DNA of 64,000 nt from Acanthosepion esculentum. Its lineage: Eukaryota; Mollusca; Cephalopoda; Sepiida; Sepiidae. Below are positions 23,226-34,139 of the stretch, piece by piece. The first letter of the stretch is position 1. Each line of letters opens with the position of its first letter. Position numbers and translations under genes: made by a program. The DNA lies in NCBI GenBank assembly GCA_964036315.1, contig OZ038496.1, forward strand, positions 21,138,685 through 21,202,684. Reading direction: 5' to 3'. Below the pieces are notes generated by a model. That model saw only the letters and a list, made by a program, of their open reading frames with translations. It was not told the origin of the DNA and ran no database searches.

Positions 23226-24117
23226 GAATATGAATTTTAATTGTATTAAATTGTAAAATTTTATTGATATCAATAACAATGCTTAAAATCATAAAAATTT
23301 CTCTTGCTATTGATATAATAAAAACGTTGCATTTATTTTAGTATCAATAAATTCTTATTTAACAACAATTAAAATCCTGTTTTATGAAAGGGTGCTGAAA
23401 AATATTAAAATGTTATATTTATTAATATGATCAGATTTTGAGAAGTGGGTCAGGCCAAGAGCTTTTTAGTAGCTACTCATTTATTCAAAAGGGAATAAAC
23501 AGAAAAGACTAGAATTAAAATGTAAAAAACATTATAGTTGATTTATAATAGAGTTCTGAGTATTTTTTTTATTTTACAATTTGTTAAAATTATTGATTTT
23601 ACATTTTTTCTCATGGTTTAATGTTTTCCAAATATAAATAAACCTACAATTTCTCCTAATAAAATTAATACCTTATATTAGTTGAAGTGAACACTTTTTT
23701 GTACACAAAATTTTTCAAAAATCCCTTTTTCTACTGATTAATAAAAAAACATTATAGGATGTGAACTTCATTATAGTGTAAACAAATTACAAAATTGGAA
23801 AAATTCAATTTACATAAACTACAATATCTCAGATTAAATTCTGAAATAATTTTGCATTCAAAAAGAATAAAATATTTTTCCAAAAAAGATTAGAAAAATT
23901 GAAATGTAAAATTATTGAAGTCAACTTGCAATAAAAGTTTTCATTTATTTTATTTTTTTTACAATTTGTTGAAATTATTATTAGCAATTTATATTTCGTA
24001 ATTTATTATTAGTAATTTTTTATTATTAGTTCTGCACAAAAATTATTTTAATTTGATTAAATGTTTTCCCCAAGAGGAAAAAAACAGGTATCTGCATCAT
24101 ACACCAAGCCTTCTTTT
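23226..24117. other. AT-rich intronic sequence with one MITE-like end
   Basis: GGTGCTGAAAAATATTAAAA near 23390 and GATCAGATTTTGAGAAGTGG near 23430 resemble segments at 51.43-51.54 and 63.15-63.2 kb, so a small repeat copy lies about 23385-23480. Otherwise nothing recognised. Confidence 0.4.
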
Positions 24118-24545
24118 TAAAAATATACTTTTTATGTTCCATGTCCCTTCAGGACATGAGTAATCATGCTCATCTACAACTTCCTATCCCTTGAAGCTTT
24201 AAATAATGTTCCCTGCTTACTGTCCCTTCCACCACCTATTCTGTCATCCATTTACACAAGTTTTTTTTAGGTAAGTTATTCACAGTTTTCCTCTGCCCCT
24301 CTTATCTTTGATATGTCCTGTGAGTCTCGTATTCTCCATAACCTCTTTCTGTGTCCCAAATATTTCAACTGTCTCTTTTTGATTCAAAATGTAAGTGTCA
24401 TTTTTGTTTTCATTTTCCTTAAAGTTTCCTTATTGCTCACAAGTTGATGGTATTTTCAGCAGCTTTCTATAGAATCATTTCTGTGTAACCTCAAGAGTTT
24501 CCTCTTCAGGAAAATTAGCCAGCATTCATTGCCATATAGAAGGAG
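24118..24545 (-). pseudogene. RTE-type LINE, C-terminal fragment
   Basis: The + strand shows CATGTCCCTTCAGGACATGA and TGTCATCCATTTACACAAG, the antisense of the WRAM..IL-KG and CKWMTE blocks. It extends through the segment antisense to the RTLILxxRKRQ part. Stops in all frames. Confidence 0.75.
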
Positions 24546-25120
24546 TGATATTACATATCAGTAATATTACATATAATATTAATTTAAGTTTTGAATTGAA
24601 TTCCGATATCTTTTAGTCATGCCTTGATCATGGTTATGTTTTCTACTCTTACCTCATTTTTTTCTAAATGGTTTTAAGTTCTTTTTACTGCTCTTTGTTT
24701 TCTAATAACAACAATTATAATAATCACTATATGAAAATAAAATTTCAAAATTCTTATCTCAGATAAGAATGCTATATAAATTTATTATATTTCTTTCCCA
24801 ACAGTTATAAAAAAAATATTAATGCAGCTTCAATTTTTTAATTTCTTCAAACAGCAAATTGACTTTTATTTATATTACTTTATTTTTATTTAAAGCTACA
24901 GGCTGGGTAGAAAGAAACACCCTATTTAAAATTAATAATAGCTTTATTAATTTTTGGTTGATTTTAATAAAACATGTTTTATTTTTTACAGTATAATCAT
25001 AGAAGTACAGTAGAGTGTTAAAATTCTACATTTTGGCCATTCTCTTCCAATCTGGATGTTAAAGGATGACCGCTTCTGTGGATATCTACCACAGATCTTA
25101 TACTCATCTTCTTGGAATTT
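24546..25120. other. AT-rich intronic sequence, nothing recognised
   Basis: No ORF, repeat end or tandem structure. Confidence 0.45.
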
Positions 25121-25124
25121 TTTC

Positions 25125-25430
25125 TTTCTTTTAATCATTTCACCCAAGCAAGACAATAAAGCCACTAAGATGTAGAGGTTACTGAGTGTGAAAGAGTATA
25201 AGCAAAACATTAAAGAGCGAGAACAATAAACAAACAGGAATTAAGAAGACAGAAGATAACAATTGACATTGCATTTAAATTTTTGAAGATCAAATGTGAC
25301 TGGGAAGCAGGAAGCCAGAAGAAAATTCCACAGGCGAGAAGTGCAAGTTAGCATAGAATTTACAGTTACATCTAACCATTTCAATTGTAAAATGATGAGA
25401 CCTTGTTGCCAATGTAGTACTGAATGACAA
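25125..25430 (-). mobile_element. Jockey-like LINE 3' fragment
   Basis: Tail segment (TTTCACCCAAGCAAGACAAT) at the low end, then GCATTTAAATTTTTGAAGAT and the CCATTTCAATTGTAAAATGA segment. The minus strand preserves SFTLSNLYILVALLSCLGEM. Confidence 0.75.
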
Positions 25431-26585
25431 TTTCTGATGGTTTTGTCATCTCCTGAAGCATAAGGTTCATGAACACCGTACCATCATTTCTGCATTTGTA
25501 CCACTGACTGCCACACTTTGTAACAGGATGCTAGCTGAACACACTCATTCTCTGTTAAGCATTATTCCATTTTGGGCTACACTTGTCACTCTGAAATAAA
25601 AAGAGAAATTTACAATGAAATTCTGACACTTTAGGGATCACAATATATTTTGTTTTATGCAAATGTATTCATATTAACAAAAGTTATAAGTAATTTTCAA
25701 CAGGGAGTTTCTTTCCACCCACTGTACATACAGATTTATAATGTTGCTTATATATTAATAATTGTGTTTGAATTTTCTAAACTTTCTTTGATTCTGTTGT
25801 TTGTAAAATGAAGTCTTCTTGTAAATATTTTGATCTGTTGTGACTTTCAAATTTCAATGAGCCAATCAATTTGTTGTATATTTTGTTACATTACAACTAT
25901 ATTAACTCTTTGAAGCTTTATTCTTTTGAAGTATTAATAACTCCATGGTGGTTCATTTTTATTACCATCTTTTTATCTTTATTTTTGTCAGAGCATATAT
26001 GTTTACATTACTTTCTACCATTTTTTTAGTACCAGTTCAGATTGGAAGAAAGAGAAATGTGGCTCAAAGAGGTTGAAAATTTATATTGTCAATTAAAATA
26101 TATCTGAACAAAAATAATACAAATAAAAATATGAATACAGAAGCATTGAAGATGAATACCATTATCCTTGAAATCATTCTTTGATCCTGAAAAGTCTAAA
26201 AAAAATTTCAAGAGTTGAAAATTAACATCTTTGCAATATTGTTAAATTTAAACAATGGTCCTTTTCATTTTGTAAATCCCTTTTCGTGTCATTTTTGGAT
26301 ATTTCTTGTGTTTTAATACTGGCTCTTTTCAAGTTTGACTAATGAGCTTGCTGCTTGACTGAATAAAGTAGTTATGGGAAAGTGATTTGCCCAAGTACTT
26401 ATTCACCCACTGTCTTCTCTTCAGTCATCATGATATTTGGCAGTGACTGAAGGGAGAAGTTGATTCATGCCTTTCCCAAGGAAATCAATGCAAAATGAAC
26501 ATAAACAACTTCAGTTTAATTTCAAACATGGCTCAATTTCTAATATATTTTAATAATGATTTATTGACTTAATTGTCGAGTAAAT
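25431..26585. other. Intronic sequence, nothing firmly recognised
   Basis: A possible SINE body remnant lies around 26400-26500 (GAGAAGTTGATTCATGCCTT then TCCCAAGG). The rest is AT-rich. Confidence 0.4.
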
Positions 26586-26589
26586 CATT

Positions 26590-27090
26590 GAAATTAATGC
26601 AGTGATGGCACCAACCCTGAATCCATCATAATAATTCAGGATGCGGAATTAGTAATATTCAGTATAAGAGATAAGGAAATTGAATATAGAATAGGCTGCA
26701 CTGTGAGTAGTTTTGCCCAACATCACAGATTTCTACAAAGGCAAAACATTAACCTAAAATCTAGAGTCATGATCTTAAATAACTTCAATCTATCAAGACT
26801 TTTATGCGGATATCATGCATGGCACCAAACTTATTCAAAGATATCAAAACTGTCAGCTGTATACAAATCAATAGTTAACACTTTTGAGCAAATGAATCCT
26901 GTTGGTTTTAGCAAGGACTATCCCTTTTTGAACCTTGTGGACTGGCACTACAGAATTACAAACAAAGAATTGTTCCAAACAAAAGAAACCAGCTCATTTG
27001 AGAATTTTCAATAGCATCAGCAACTAAAATGGATAGAAAGTGATAATAATAACATAATCAAGATTTTGATGTTGCATATAACTTCAAATA
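26590..27090 (+). pseudogene. LINE C-terminal fragment (same family as 13-14 kb)
   Basis: The + strand shows EIEYRIGCTVSSFAQHHRF, then FLQRQNINLKSRVMILNN, then LLCGYHAWHQTYSKISKLS. It matches the distal part of the LINE at 13.6-14.2 kb, including the decayed tail. It lies about 390 bp before the NAV exon acceptor. Confidence 0.75.
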
Positions 27091-27461
27091 AAAGGTTAGA
27101 AAGTAAGCCCCCATCAATAATGGAAAGCACAATAACATTGGACTTGACAAGCTTATTTTCCTGAAAAACCATTTTAAGAGAAAGATTTGATAAATTCCAG
27201 CTGAATGTAGCAATGGCTGCTCATTCAATGAATGCCGAACGTTTCCTTATAAAGAAATTTGTATTATTACCATTTCCAATTAAATTATTCTGTAATTTTC
27301 TAGTAATTTCTTGGTTTTGTTTTTAGTTGTAAATCACTTTTTTATGTTAAAAATTAAAAATAAGAACTCAGATATGTCTAACAATGATTTTTTTAAAACA
27401 ATAAATTGATAAGCATATCACACAGTCCATAAAATTCCTTTTATTCATAATCTAACCAATT

Positions 27462-27481
27462 CTTTTCTCTTTTTTTTTCAG
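27462..27481 (+). promoter_or_regulatory. Splice acceptor and polypyrimidine tract of the large NAV exon
   Basis: A pyrimidine-rich stretch CTTTTCTCTTTTTTTTTCAG ends at 27481. The reading frame downstream of the AG encodes conserved navigator sequence from its second base on. Confidence 0.9.
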
Positions 27482-29154
27482 TTTTGATGACAGCAGTTCG
27501 ATTAGCAGTGGAGACATCAGTGATACCATTGCAGAGATTAGTACTGATGAAAACTTGACTGGGGGTTCTAATTGCTCCGATAACACCAACCCCTATAGCA
27601 GCTTGAAACGGGCACCGAAGGAGGGTTCCCGCTCTTTGATAAATGGTACTGTACCACTGACTAGTAAACGTTTTGGGGCAGGAGGACCTGGAATCTTGTC
27701 TTCCGACTACCAGTGCCCTAGCTACCTTGCTTCCAGTTGGCGAAAGTATTCCTTACAGCAGAACAAACCCTATGCCGCCTCTGATTCTGGGGATTATGCG
27801 TATGTTTATAGTAGCTTTGACCACGCACACTGGCGAAAGCCTGATGGGTCAGTGGGGCCGCTGAGGAAACTGTCCAGCGTCAGCACGTCTGACCTTGGCA
27901 TCAGTCTGCACACTAGCTCTAGCTTTAGTGAAAGTGACCATTATTCTTTTAAGAAAGACTCAGAGACCAACACAGATCAATCGTGTCTAATGGAGGCAAG
28001 CATGAAAAAGGTGCAGCATAATGGCCGCAATGGAGGAGGTGGGGGTGGCAACGGCGGTGGTGGTAACAATGGCAATGGTGGAGGAGGGAGTGTAAACAGT
28101 TATGGCTACAGACGTCCTCTCAGTAACGCCAGCTCGTCTTCAATCGGCAGTAATAAGAGCAACAGCTCTAAAGATTCATGCCCTGGCAGCAGAATGATTA
28201 AACATGGTGACCGTTCTTCAGACGGACGCAATGGGGGTTATGAAGTGCCCATAACATCAATCCCACGCCCGGGCAGTGCCCCCAAGCCAAGTGGCATGTC
28301 AATGTCTGATATGGGACCCGAGGCCTACAGCAACACAACATTGGAAAGAAGAAAGAAGTCGGGCGGAAATATCAACAAGTCGACAAGTTCATCTCAGACC
28401 GATTCTGAGTTGTACAAGTCGAATACGCTGGGAAGAAAGATATTTGGTAGCCGTAACAGTTTGAGTAATAAAAACGGTGAGGCTTTATGTAACAGTACAA
28501 TTATTTCAAACCCTCATGCCACCTATAGCAAACACGATACATCTGGCCGTCCGTACACTCCTCAGAATCAATGTCATCAGGCTTACTCAAACTATATTTC
28601 CTTAGAATATGCCAGTCCACGGCATTCTGGTTCTGCTAATAGCCCTTGGCTGAAAAACAGCAATGGAAACTTGAGTTCCATGAGCCACCATAGTCCTATG
28701 CAAATGTCTGAGACAGAGAGCATGGAGTCTATCTCTTCCACGGCTTCCAGTATTCAAGCTCAACTTCAACAGGCCCGGGCCCTGAGCAGTGCCAATTCTC
28801 GTATCTTGGCACATCAGATGGCTCAGAGCCCCAATATGGGCCTGCATCGCTCTAATAGTATCAGGTCCACGCAATCCGAATGTCTCTACTCTAGCAATCA
28901 GCACACAATTTCAGAGGATCTGACACGTACAAATTCATACTCCCAAATCAACAGTCCACACGACCAGCCTTCGTCCCCTACACCAAGCAATAGCTCGCAC
29001 TCATCATCCCGCTTCACCTATCCCATGACTGCTTACAATCCCAGCATGCTAAGCCAGAGTTATACGCAGAATATGGTACGATCAAATACACAGTCCAGCA
29101 TGCCTTACAGCAGCCTTGCCTTGTCCAAGATCAGCAAAGAAGAGGATGCTAGCA
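27482..29154 (+). CDS. NAV: Neuron navigator (NAV/unc-53/sickie family), large internal exon
   Basis: This exon encodes 557 complete codons of a neuron navigator homologue. Navigators are large cytoskeleton-associated proteins (calponin-homology domain in some members, coiled coils, C-terminal AAA+ ATPase) needed for neurite outgrowth and axon guidance. Counting from the first full codon (27483), residues 1-30 read FDDSSSISSGDISDTIAEIS then TDENLTG. Residues about 125-145 contain RKLSSVSTSDLGISLHTSSS, followed by FSESDHYSFKKDSETNTDQS. A Gly/Asn-rich run lies at about 184-203, TLERRKKS and SNTLGRK motifs follow, and residues about 415-433 read SISSTASSIQAQLQQARA, a family hallmark. The region is Ser-rich and probably disordered, with no enzyme domain. 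The exon enters with one leftover base of a codon and leaves with one base (A), which pairs with the 54712 exon. The donor is AGCA|GTGAGT. The host family is certain; which paralogue is not. Confidence 0.95.
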
Positions 29155-29443
29155 GTGAGTATCAATCATTATTCGGCTTTTTTCCTCTGACATCACTTCC
29201 TTCATTGTAAGTACCTGGATTACAGAAAAGACTAACAGATACCATGGCTGATTCTGACTCCTATAATGCTTAAATCTACCCTGCTGTAGACCTCTTTATT
29301 AGATATTTGGGCATTCTTTAACCTTTGTGCAAGCAAAAAAAATGGTGTGGTCGTTTTCCTCTTGACACTGGTATTATTTTAACTACTTTTACTCTTCGGC
29401 AATGTTTATTGTTTTAAAAAGCAATGGTTAGATTATTAATAAA
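29155..29443 (+). promoter_or_regulatory. Splice donor with possible read-through stop and intronic AATAAA
   Basis: GTGAGT at 29155-29160 is a strong donor. If it is not used, the frame continues for 18 codons (ending TSLPSL) to a TAA at 29208-29210, and an AATAAA hexamer lies at 29438-29443. These would allow a truncated isoform by intronic polyadenylation. Only the signals are seen; use is inference. Confidence 0.4.
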
Positions 29444-29544
29444 ACCTAAATATATAAAAGTGAATTTATACATTTTCTTTGTTCTTGAGAGAGAATTGAC
29501 AACAAAAATATTAAACACTATTTATTAGATTGTTTATTTTGTTT

Positions 29545-30125
29545 TATTCTTTTAATCATTTCACCCCATGCATGTCAGTGAAGCTAGTAAGACAGAAGGG
29601 GTTACTGAGTGTGAAAGAACAAGAAAAAAAAAGAGAAACATTAGGGAGTGAAAAGAATAGAAGACAGTAGATAGGGATTGACATTGCATTTAAATTTTTG
29701 AAGATCAAAATGCGCTGAAAAGCTAGAAGAGATTTCCTCAAATGAAAAGTTCAAGAACAGAAACAGTTATCATAGAACTTACGGTTACACCTAGCCAGCT
29801 CAACTATGAATTGATGAGACCTTGCCACCAATTTAGTACTGCACTTAATTTCACAAAGTCATAGCGAAGAGTTTATCAATAACCATGAAAGTATTTATAA
29901 GAATGGCATAGGGAAGCTACATTACAATGGTGGAAATGTGACTGAAGCTGAGACACCAGGTTAGGACCAATAATATTGCTGATTCTTCTTTGGATTTTAT
30001 CAAAAATCTCTAAACATAAAACAGGGCCACCAGACAAGATGCGGCAGCAGTATTCAAAGCATACATAAATAGTACACTTATAAATATGCAAAACAGATTC
30101 TAGAGAGAAAAATTGTCTAGCATGA
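29545..30125 (-). pseudogene. Jockey-like LINE, 3' end with most complete C-terminal coding
   Basis: Low end is the tail (TTTCACCCCATGCATGTCAG). The minus strand then shows SFTLSNPFCLTSFTDMHGVK, and further upstream SVLHIYKCTIYVCFEYCCRI, ILSGGPVLCLEIFDKIQRR, SNIIGPNLVSQLQSHFHHC and NVASLCHSYKYFHG. These are the C-terminal blocks after the RT domain in jockey/CR1-like LINEs. Frames are broken twice. It starts about 390 bp after the NAV exon donor, in antisense orientation. Confidence 0.82.
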
Positions 30126-30840
30126 CACAATGAACAGATTTTTCTTAGCATGTACATTATTTATTATAGTCTGTATTGGAATGGTTGGCAAAACATCAGT
30201 TAATTACCAAGTGATTTAAACTTTATAAAATGGTAAATAATAAGGATTTCTTTAATAAAAAATATTCATATTTGTTTCTTTATAAATTGGTAAATGATAA
30301 ATATTGAATTGAATTAGTTTTAATTCAATTGTATTAGTTTTTAGAATGTTGTAAATATAAAATATTTAATATTTTTGTTGTAAATTCTCAAGAACAAAAA
30401 ATGTATAAATTCACTTTCATCATATGTTCACATTTAATACCGATTCTAATCATCACTTTTTTAAACAAAAAACATTGACAAGGTGTGAAGATAGTTAAAA
30501 TAATAGTGGTGTTAAGGGAAAAACCACCCTTTTAACATACTGCTTTTTTGTAGGCATGAATCTTTAACGATTGCCAACATTAGATTGTTGCTGAAATTTT
30601 ATTTTCACTGTTACACTCATACTCTTTCCTTATTTTTAATTATTAAATAGACTCATATAAGGAAGGGCTCCTGAATTAAAGTGTTCTACAAAATTAATCC
30701 ATTAACTCTATTAGACCTTATAAGTTTTCAGTTGTTCAATTACCAGAATCCTGACCAAATTGCTGAAAATTCTGAATATCTTAGTGCAGTTAAATTGGTA
30801 CATCTCAAAAACCATTGAAAATCAAGTAGATTGATTTCTA
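30126..30840. other. AT-rich intronic sequence, nothing recognised
   Basis: No ORF or structure seen. Confidence 0.45.
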
Positions 30841-31016
30841 TTTACAATATTCGGACTATTGTCCTCATCTTTGTCACCATATTTATTACTATTATTTATT
30901 ATTGTACTATTATTATTTATTGTAATAAATATGGCGACAAAGATGAGGACAATAGTCCAAATAATGTAAATAGTGTACATAATACCTCATCTCAGAACTA
31001 TAGACAGATATTAAAT
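30841..31016. mobile_element. Foldback pair of Penelope-like/SINE tails
   Basis: 30841-30889 and 30922-30970 are reverse complements over 49 bp with three mismatches (core CTATTGTCCTCATCTTTGTC), separated by 32 bp of TTATTA sequence. The right arm continues with CATAATACCTCATCTCAGAA, the tail seen in the SINEs at 4.6 and 59.6 kb. Two tails are thus joined tail-inward. Confidence 0.8.
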
Positions 31017-31334
31017 TGATTTTTCTTTCAAATTGAGCCTCCTTACAGGTTATGAGACATGGTTTTGGAAATCTACAACTTTTACAAAGTTCTACATTTG
31101 AAAAAGTTATGAATTTCCAGCACTTTTAACTGATCATATGACAATGCAGCATTACCCAATTGCAGGCACATCTAGTTACGTCTTTCACAGGCTGTAAACA
31201 TGTGAATCTTGCAAGCACATTTGGATGCTTCCAGCCTTAAAGAGTTAACTGTATTAAAAACTGCCGCCACAGTTGAGCCATAGAACTGCAATGACAGGAT
31301 TTCCCATTGTTCACAGTTAATAAACTAGCCACAC

Positions 31335-31415
31335 AAGATAGGAAGTTGTGGATGGCTATGATTACCTGTCCTGAAGGTACACAGCATGTAGAAGAAGAAT
31401 ATAAAGTGTAATATA
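31335..31415 (+). mobile_element. RTE-type LINE terminal fragment
   Basis: GGAAGTTGTGGATGGCTATG then CCTGTCCTGAAGG, the end of the RTE ORF (RKLWxAMIT.LKG). Confidence 0.6.
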
Positions 31416-31639
31416 ATAAAGAAACAATTCATATACACAAAATACAGTGTGTATCCATATATATATTTTTTCTGTCTAACACTTTTTTTACATCACCAGA
31501 AGAGTCTATCTCATGTTATTTCCACCATAAATATTGGATTAAAAGGACTCTTAAATTGTAATTGATAGATAAATAAACTTTTAAAGTTTTATGTTTTAAT
31601 ACTATAGGAAAGATATGAATACACCAGATATTGGTTAAA

Positions 31640-31790
31640 TAACAGGACAGAATGAACTCTTCAGCCTTGGTTGGCAACTAGTCTAAGAGAAGGACAACTC
31701 TGAATTCAAAAGTAGTTGGGCATGGGGCCAGCAACTCTATATCCCATAAAAATTTGCTTGCTGCATCAACCACAGCAGGAACACCTAAGA
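31640..31790 (+). mobile_element. SINE body fragment (main family)
   Basis: GGTTAAATAACAGGACAGAA, then GCCTTGGTTGGCAACTAGTC and CTCTGAATTCAAAAGTAGTT; head absent. Confidence 0.72.
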
Positions 31791-31834
31791 TGTTAAAAGC
31801 TGTGGCCCCATACTCCTAAATTGGAAGAGAGTTC

Positions 31835-32055
31835 CACAAGCAAAAAAAGCAAGAAAATAATTTTTTAATATAGAACTTATGGTTAAACCTAGCCATTTGA
31901 ACTGTAAAATGATGAAACCTTGCTGCCAATCTAGTACTGCACTTAAATTCATAAAGTCTAGTTACCCTAGAGGAAAGTTCATCAGAACAATTATCATGAA
32001 AGTATTTTTAGAAATGGCAGAGGGAAGCTACACTACAGTGATGGGGAAGTGACTG
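31835..32055 (-). mobile_element. Jockey-like LINE 3' fragment
   Basis: GAACTGTAAAATGATGAAAC, then CCAATCTAGTACTGCACTTA and GGCAGAGGGAAGCTACACTA, in the order seen in the other minus-strand copies. The extreme tail is missing. Confidence 0.72.
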
Positions 32056-32877
32056 AAATTTTTTATGCCAAAATTTGACTTTCTTTTTGACAGATATTGT
32101 CCCAATAACAAATTTCTCATAGTATGTGAAATTCTTTCAAAATATTACTAATATCTACTTTATCATATATACTCAGATAGCTATAATTTTATTGTTAGAT
32201 TTAATAATTACCTTTAAGGCCTTTACTTATGAATCACAATAGCACTTAATTTTTCCGTAGCCAATCAAGATTCATTGGACTCAAAATATAATCTATGAGT
32301 GTAACAGTCTTAATAAGTGAGTTTGCAACAATAATTCCTAATTCCTGCTCCTATAATTACCATAGAATGATTAATATTAGTTTACTGAAAATTCTTTAAG
32401 AATCCATCCTTTCCACCCTGAGACCATCATTTTGCATGTATTGTTCATAAAATGTCAGTTATTTGAAATAGTCAGAACATTAGAAAGTCCTATTGTCATA
32501 TGACTGGAAATTTTCAATCAATGTCTAGTAAAAGTCCAAATTATAATGTTCTTTGTTATTTGCTGGGCAAGTTTGACTTTGAAAAACAGCAGCATTTCTA
32601 ATACTTTTAATGACTTAAGGAACGAAGATGTTATTATAAAACTTTGAGTGTGCCTATATCAGTTGTATCCTTTTTGATATGGAACTCAGCAAGGTGTGGT
32701 GTGCTTTATATAAGCTTTCCATAAAATCTCAGATATCAGAGCATATACAAACGCTACCCTTTAAAATTAAGCGAAGAGGTTTTGTCTAAGAAACAAAAAC
32801 CAGTGTAAAATATTTGATATTACTTTTTAGTCAGGAAATAGGAATGATCTTGAATGATCTAAATTGACAAGAGAGTC

Positions 32878-32879
<2 letters not shown>
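32056..32879. other. Intronic sequence, nothing recognised
   Basis: No supported ORF or repeat. Confidence 0.45.

Positions 32880-32920
<41 letters not shown>
32880..32920. repeat. (TA)n microsatellite
   Basis: About 20 TA units. Confidence 0.97.
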
Positions 32921-32921
<1 letters not shown>

Positions 32922-33545
32922 CAAAAATCCCTAAGTATTTACTGCAAAAATGGTTGGTGTGGTAAAACATTAAAAAAAAGGTTCTTATGATGTCATTATT
33001 CCTTGTGCACTTCATATCCCCATTTCTTGCCTAAAACCTTTTGTTGTAGCTTAGCTTTTGTAGCAACATTAGAGGTTCTTTCACTTCTCCCTCAGCTATT
33101 TTCCTGATTTCAAATAGATGTAAAGTCACTTTTTATTGAAATTGTTTTGATCTTTTCCTCTTTTTTGTATTATATTTTTGTTTATTTTATTTTCTGTTTT
33201 TTCCATCCAAAAATATATTTGGAGAAAATGAAGATTTTCTTCTCCTTTTATGCCATGATCTTTTTATTTTTTTTTTAACAGACAAATTTTATTTATCTAT
33301 TTTTACTGTTTTGGAAATTTTTGTCTGAAAGTGTCAAGTTGTTTGCATCTAATAGTTGAAATACACCCACATTTGACCTCTAGGAGTAGATTACTTTTTT
33401 TCTTTTCCTTTTTTTTTCAATTCTATTCTTCACACAATACAAAGCCCAAGAGCCACTCAAGGTATAATCTGTAAGAATTATAAATTTAGTGTAATTAGGC
33501 AGCAATTGTTCCTTCAAGCATGTAGACATGTATATAGACCTATAT

Positions 33546-33546
<1 letters not shown>
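32921..33546. other. T-rich intronic sequence
   Basis: Long T/TC runs. A CAAAGCCCAAGAGCCACTCA segment near 33440 resembles CAAGGCCCAAGAGCCACTGA inside the MITE at 5.73-5.92 kb, suggesting a shared repeat. Confidence 0.4.

Positions 33547-33604
<58 letters not shown>
33547..33604. repeat. (TA)n microsatellite
   Basis: About 28 TA units, directly beside a MITE arm. Confidence 0.97.
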
Positions 33605-33605
<1 letters not shown>

Positions 33606-33608
<3 letters not shown>

Positions 33609-33768
33609 TAGACTGACAAAATACCACAGTTAAATTTTTTATTCAATTTTTCTTATAATTTTTTTCTTTTCTGGACATAAATTATTTAGAAATTGTCCAA
33701 ATGTTTTGTATGTCTGACCACTTTTAACTATACTTTTAGCCATTATCAAGGATGATTTTTATTTTTAA
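33606..33768. mobile_element. Single arm of a foldback MITE (family of 57886-58415)
   Basis: Shares ACTGACAA.(A/G)TA.C.C(A/G)GTTAA, TTTTTTTCTTTTCTGGA, TGTCCAAA.GTTTTGTATGTC and CCATTATCAAGGATGA blocks with the left arm at 57.9 kb. No inverted partner arm is present. Confidence 0.75.
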
Positions 33769-33798
33769 CTATTTTTTTTAATCATTTCACCCCAAGGA
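33769..33798 (-). mobile_element. Jockey-like LINE tail remnant
   Basis: TTTTAATCATTTCACCCCAA, cut off by the hairpin element that begins at 33799. Confidence 0.6.
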
Positions 33799-33879
33799 AC
33801 ATTGAAGTCAACACCCAGAGGCTACAGTCTGTTTCATGCTAAACATAACTGTCAGAACTGGGTGTTGACTTCAATGTTC
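33799..33879. repeat. Hairpin with perfect 21-bp arms
   Basis: AACATTGAAGTCAACACCCA(G) and its exact reverse complement (ending TGACTTCAATGTT) enclose about 39 bp with CAGTCTGTTTCATGC. It belongs to the MITE-like family represented at 33985-34138. Confidence 0.88.
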
Positions 33880-33929
33880 ATTTTTATATTTATATATATA
33901 TGTATAGATATATAAAATATAAAATTTGA

Positions 33930-34138
33930 CACAGTTCAACACCAAGCAAGAACAGTCTATTTCATTTATGGCCTGAAAATTGCATTCAAGCATAAAACAG
34001 GCTGTCGCCACTCGGTGTTGTCCTCAGTGTCCACTTTCATTATTATATAACTACATATACTCTATCCCTGAAATTGAACAATTTTACCCATAAATATGGT
34101 ATAGCTTAAAACTGCATTTTTATCATATATGTATATGA
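33930..34138. mobile_element. MITE-like repeat copy, partner of 34795-34932
   Basis: Contains GGTGTTGTCCTCAGTGTCCA, then a TATA-rich stretch, then CCCATAAATATGGTATAGCT and TTATCATATATGTAT. The same order recurs at 34795-34932. Confidence 0.65.
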
Positions 34139-34139
34139 A

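Larger units (their letters stand above)
1..27481 (+). other. Intron (partial) of the neuron navigator gene, upstream of the large exon
   Basis: Everything before the acceptor at 27480-27481 is taken to be intron, because the first recognisable exon starts with a completed codon and a long pyrimidine tract. I saw no further NAV coding segment (CH domain or N-terminal basic region) in the six frames. Apart from the repeats listed below, the sequence is AT-rich with only short chance ORFs. A small exon without a strong signature could have been missed. Confidence 0.6.

Noticed and set aside
28602..28904. 100-codon minus-strand ORF inside the NAV exon
   Set aside because: It is the antisense shadow of a conserved coding region and has no start context or recognisable family.
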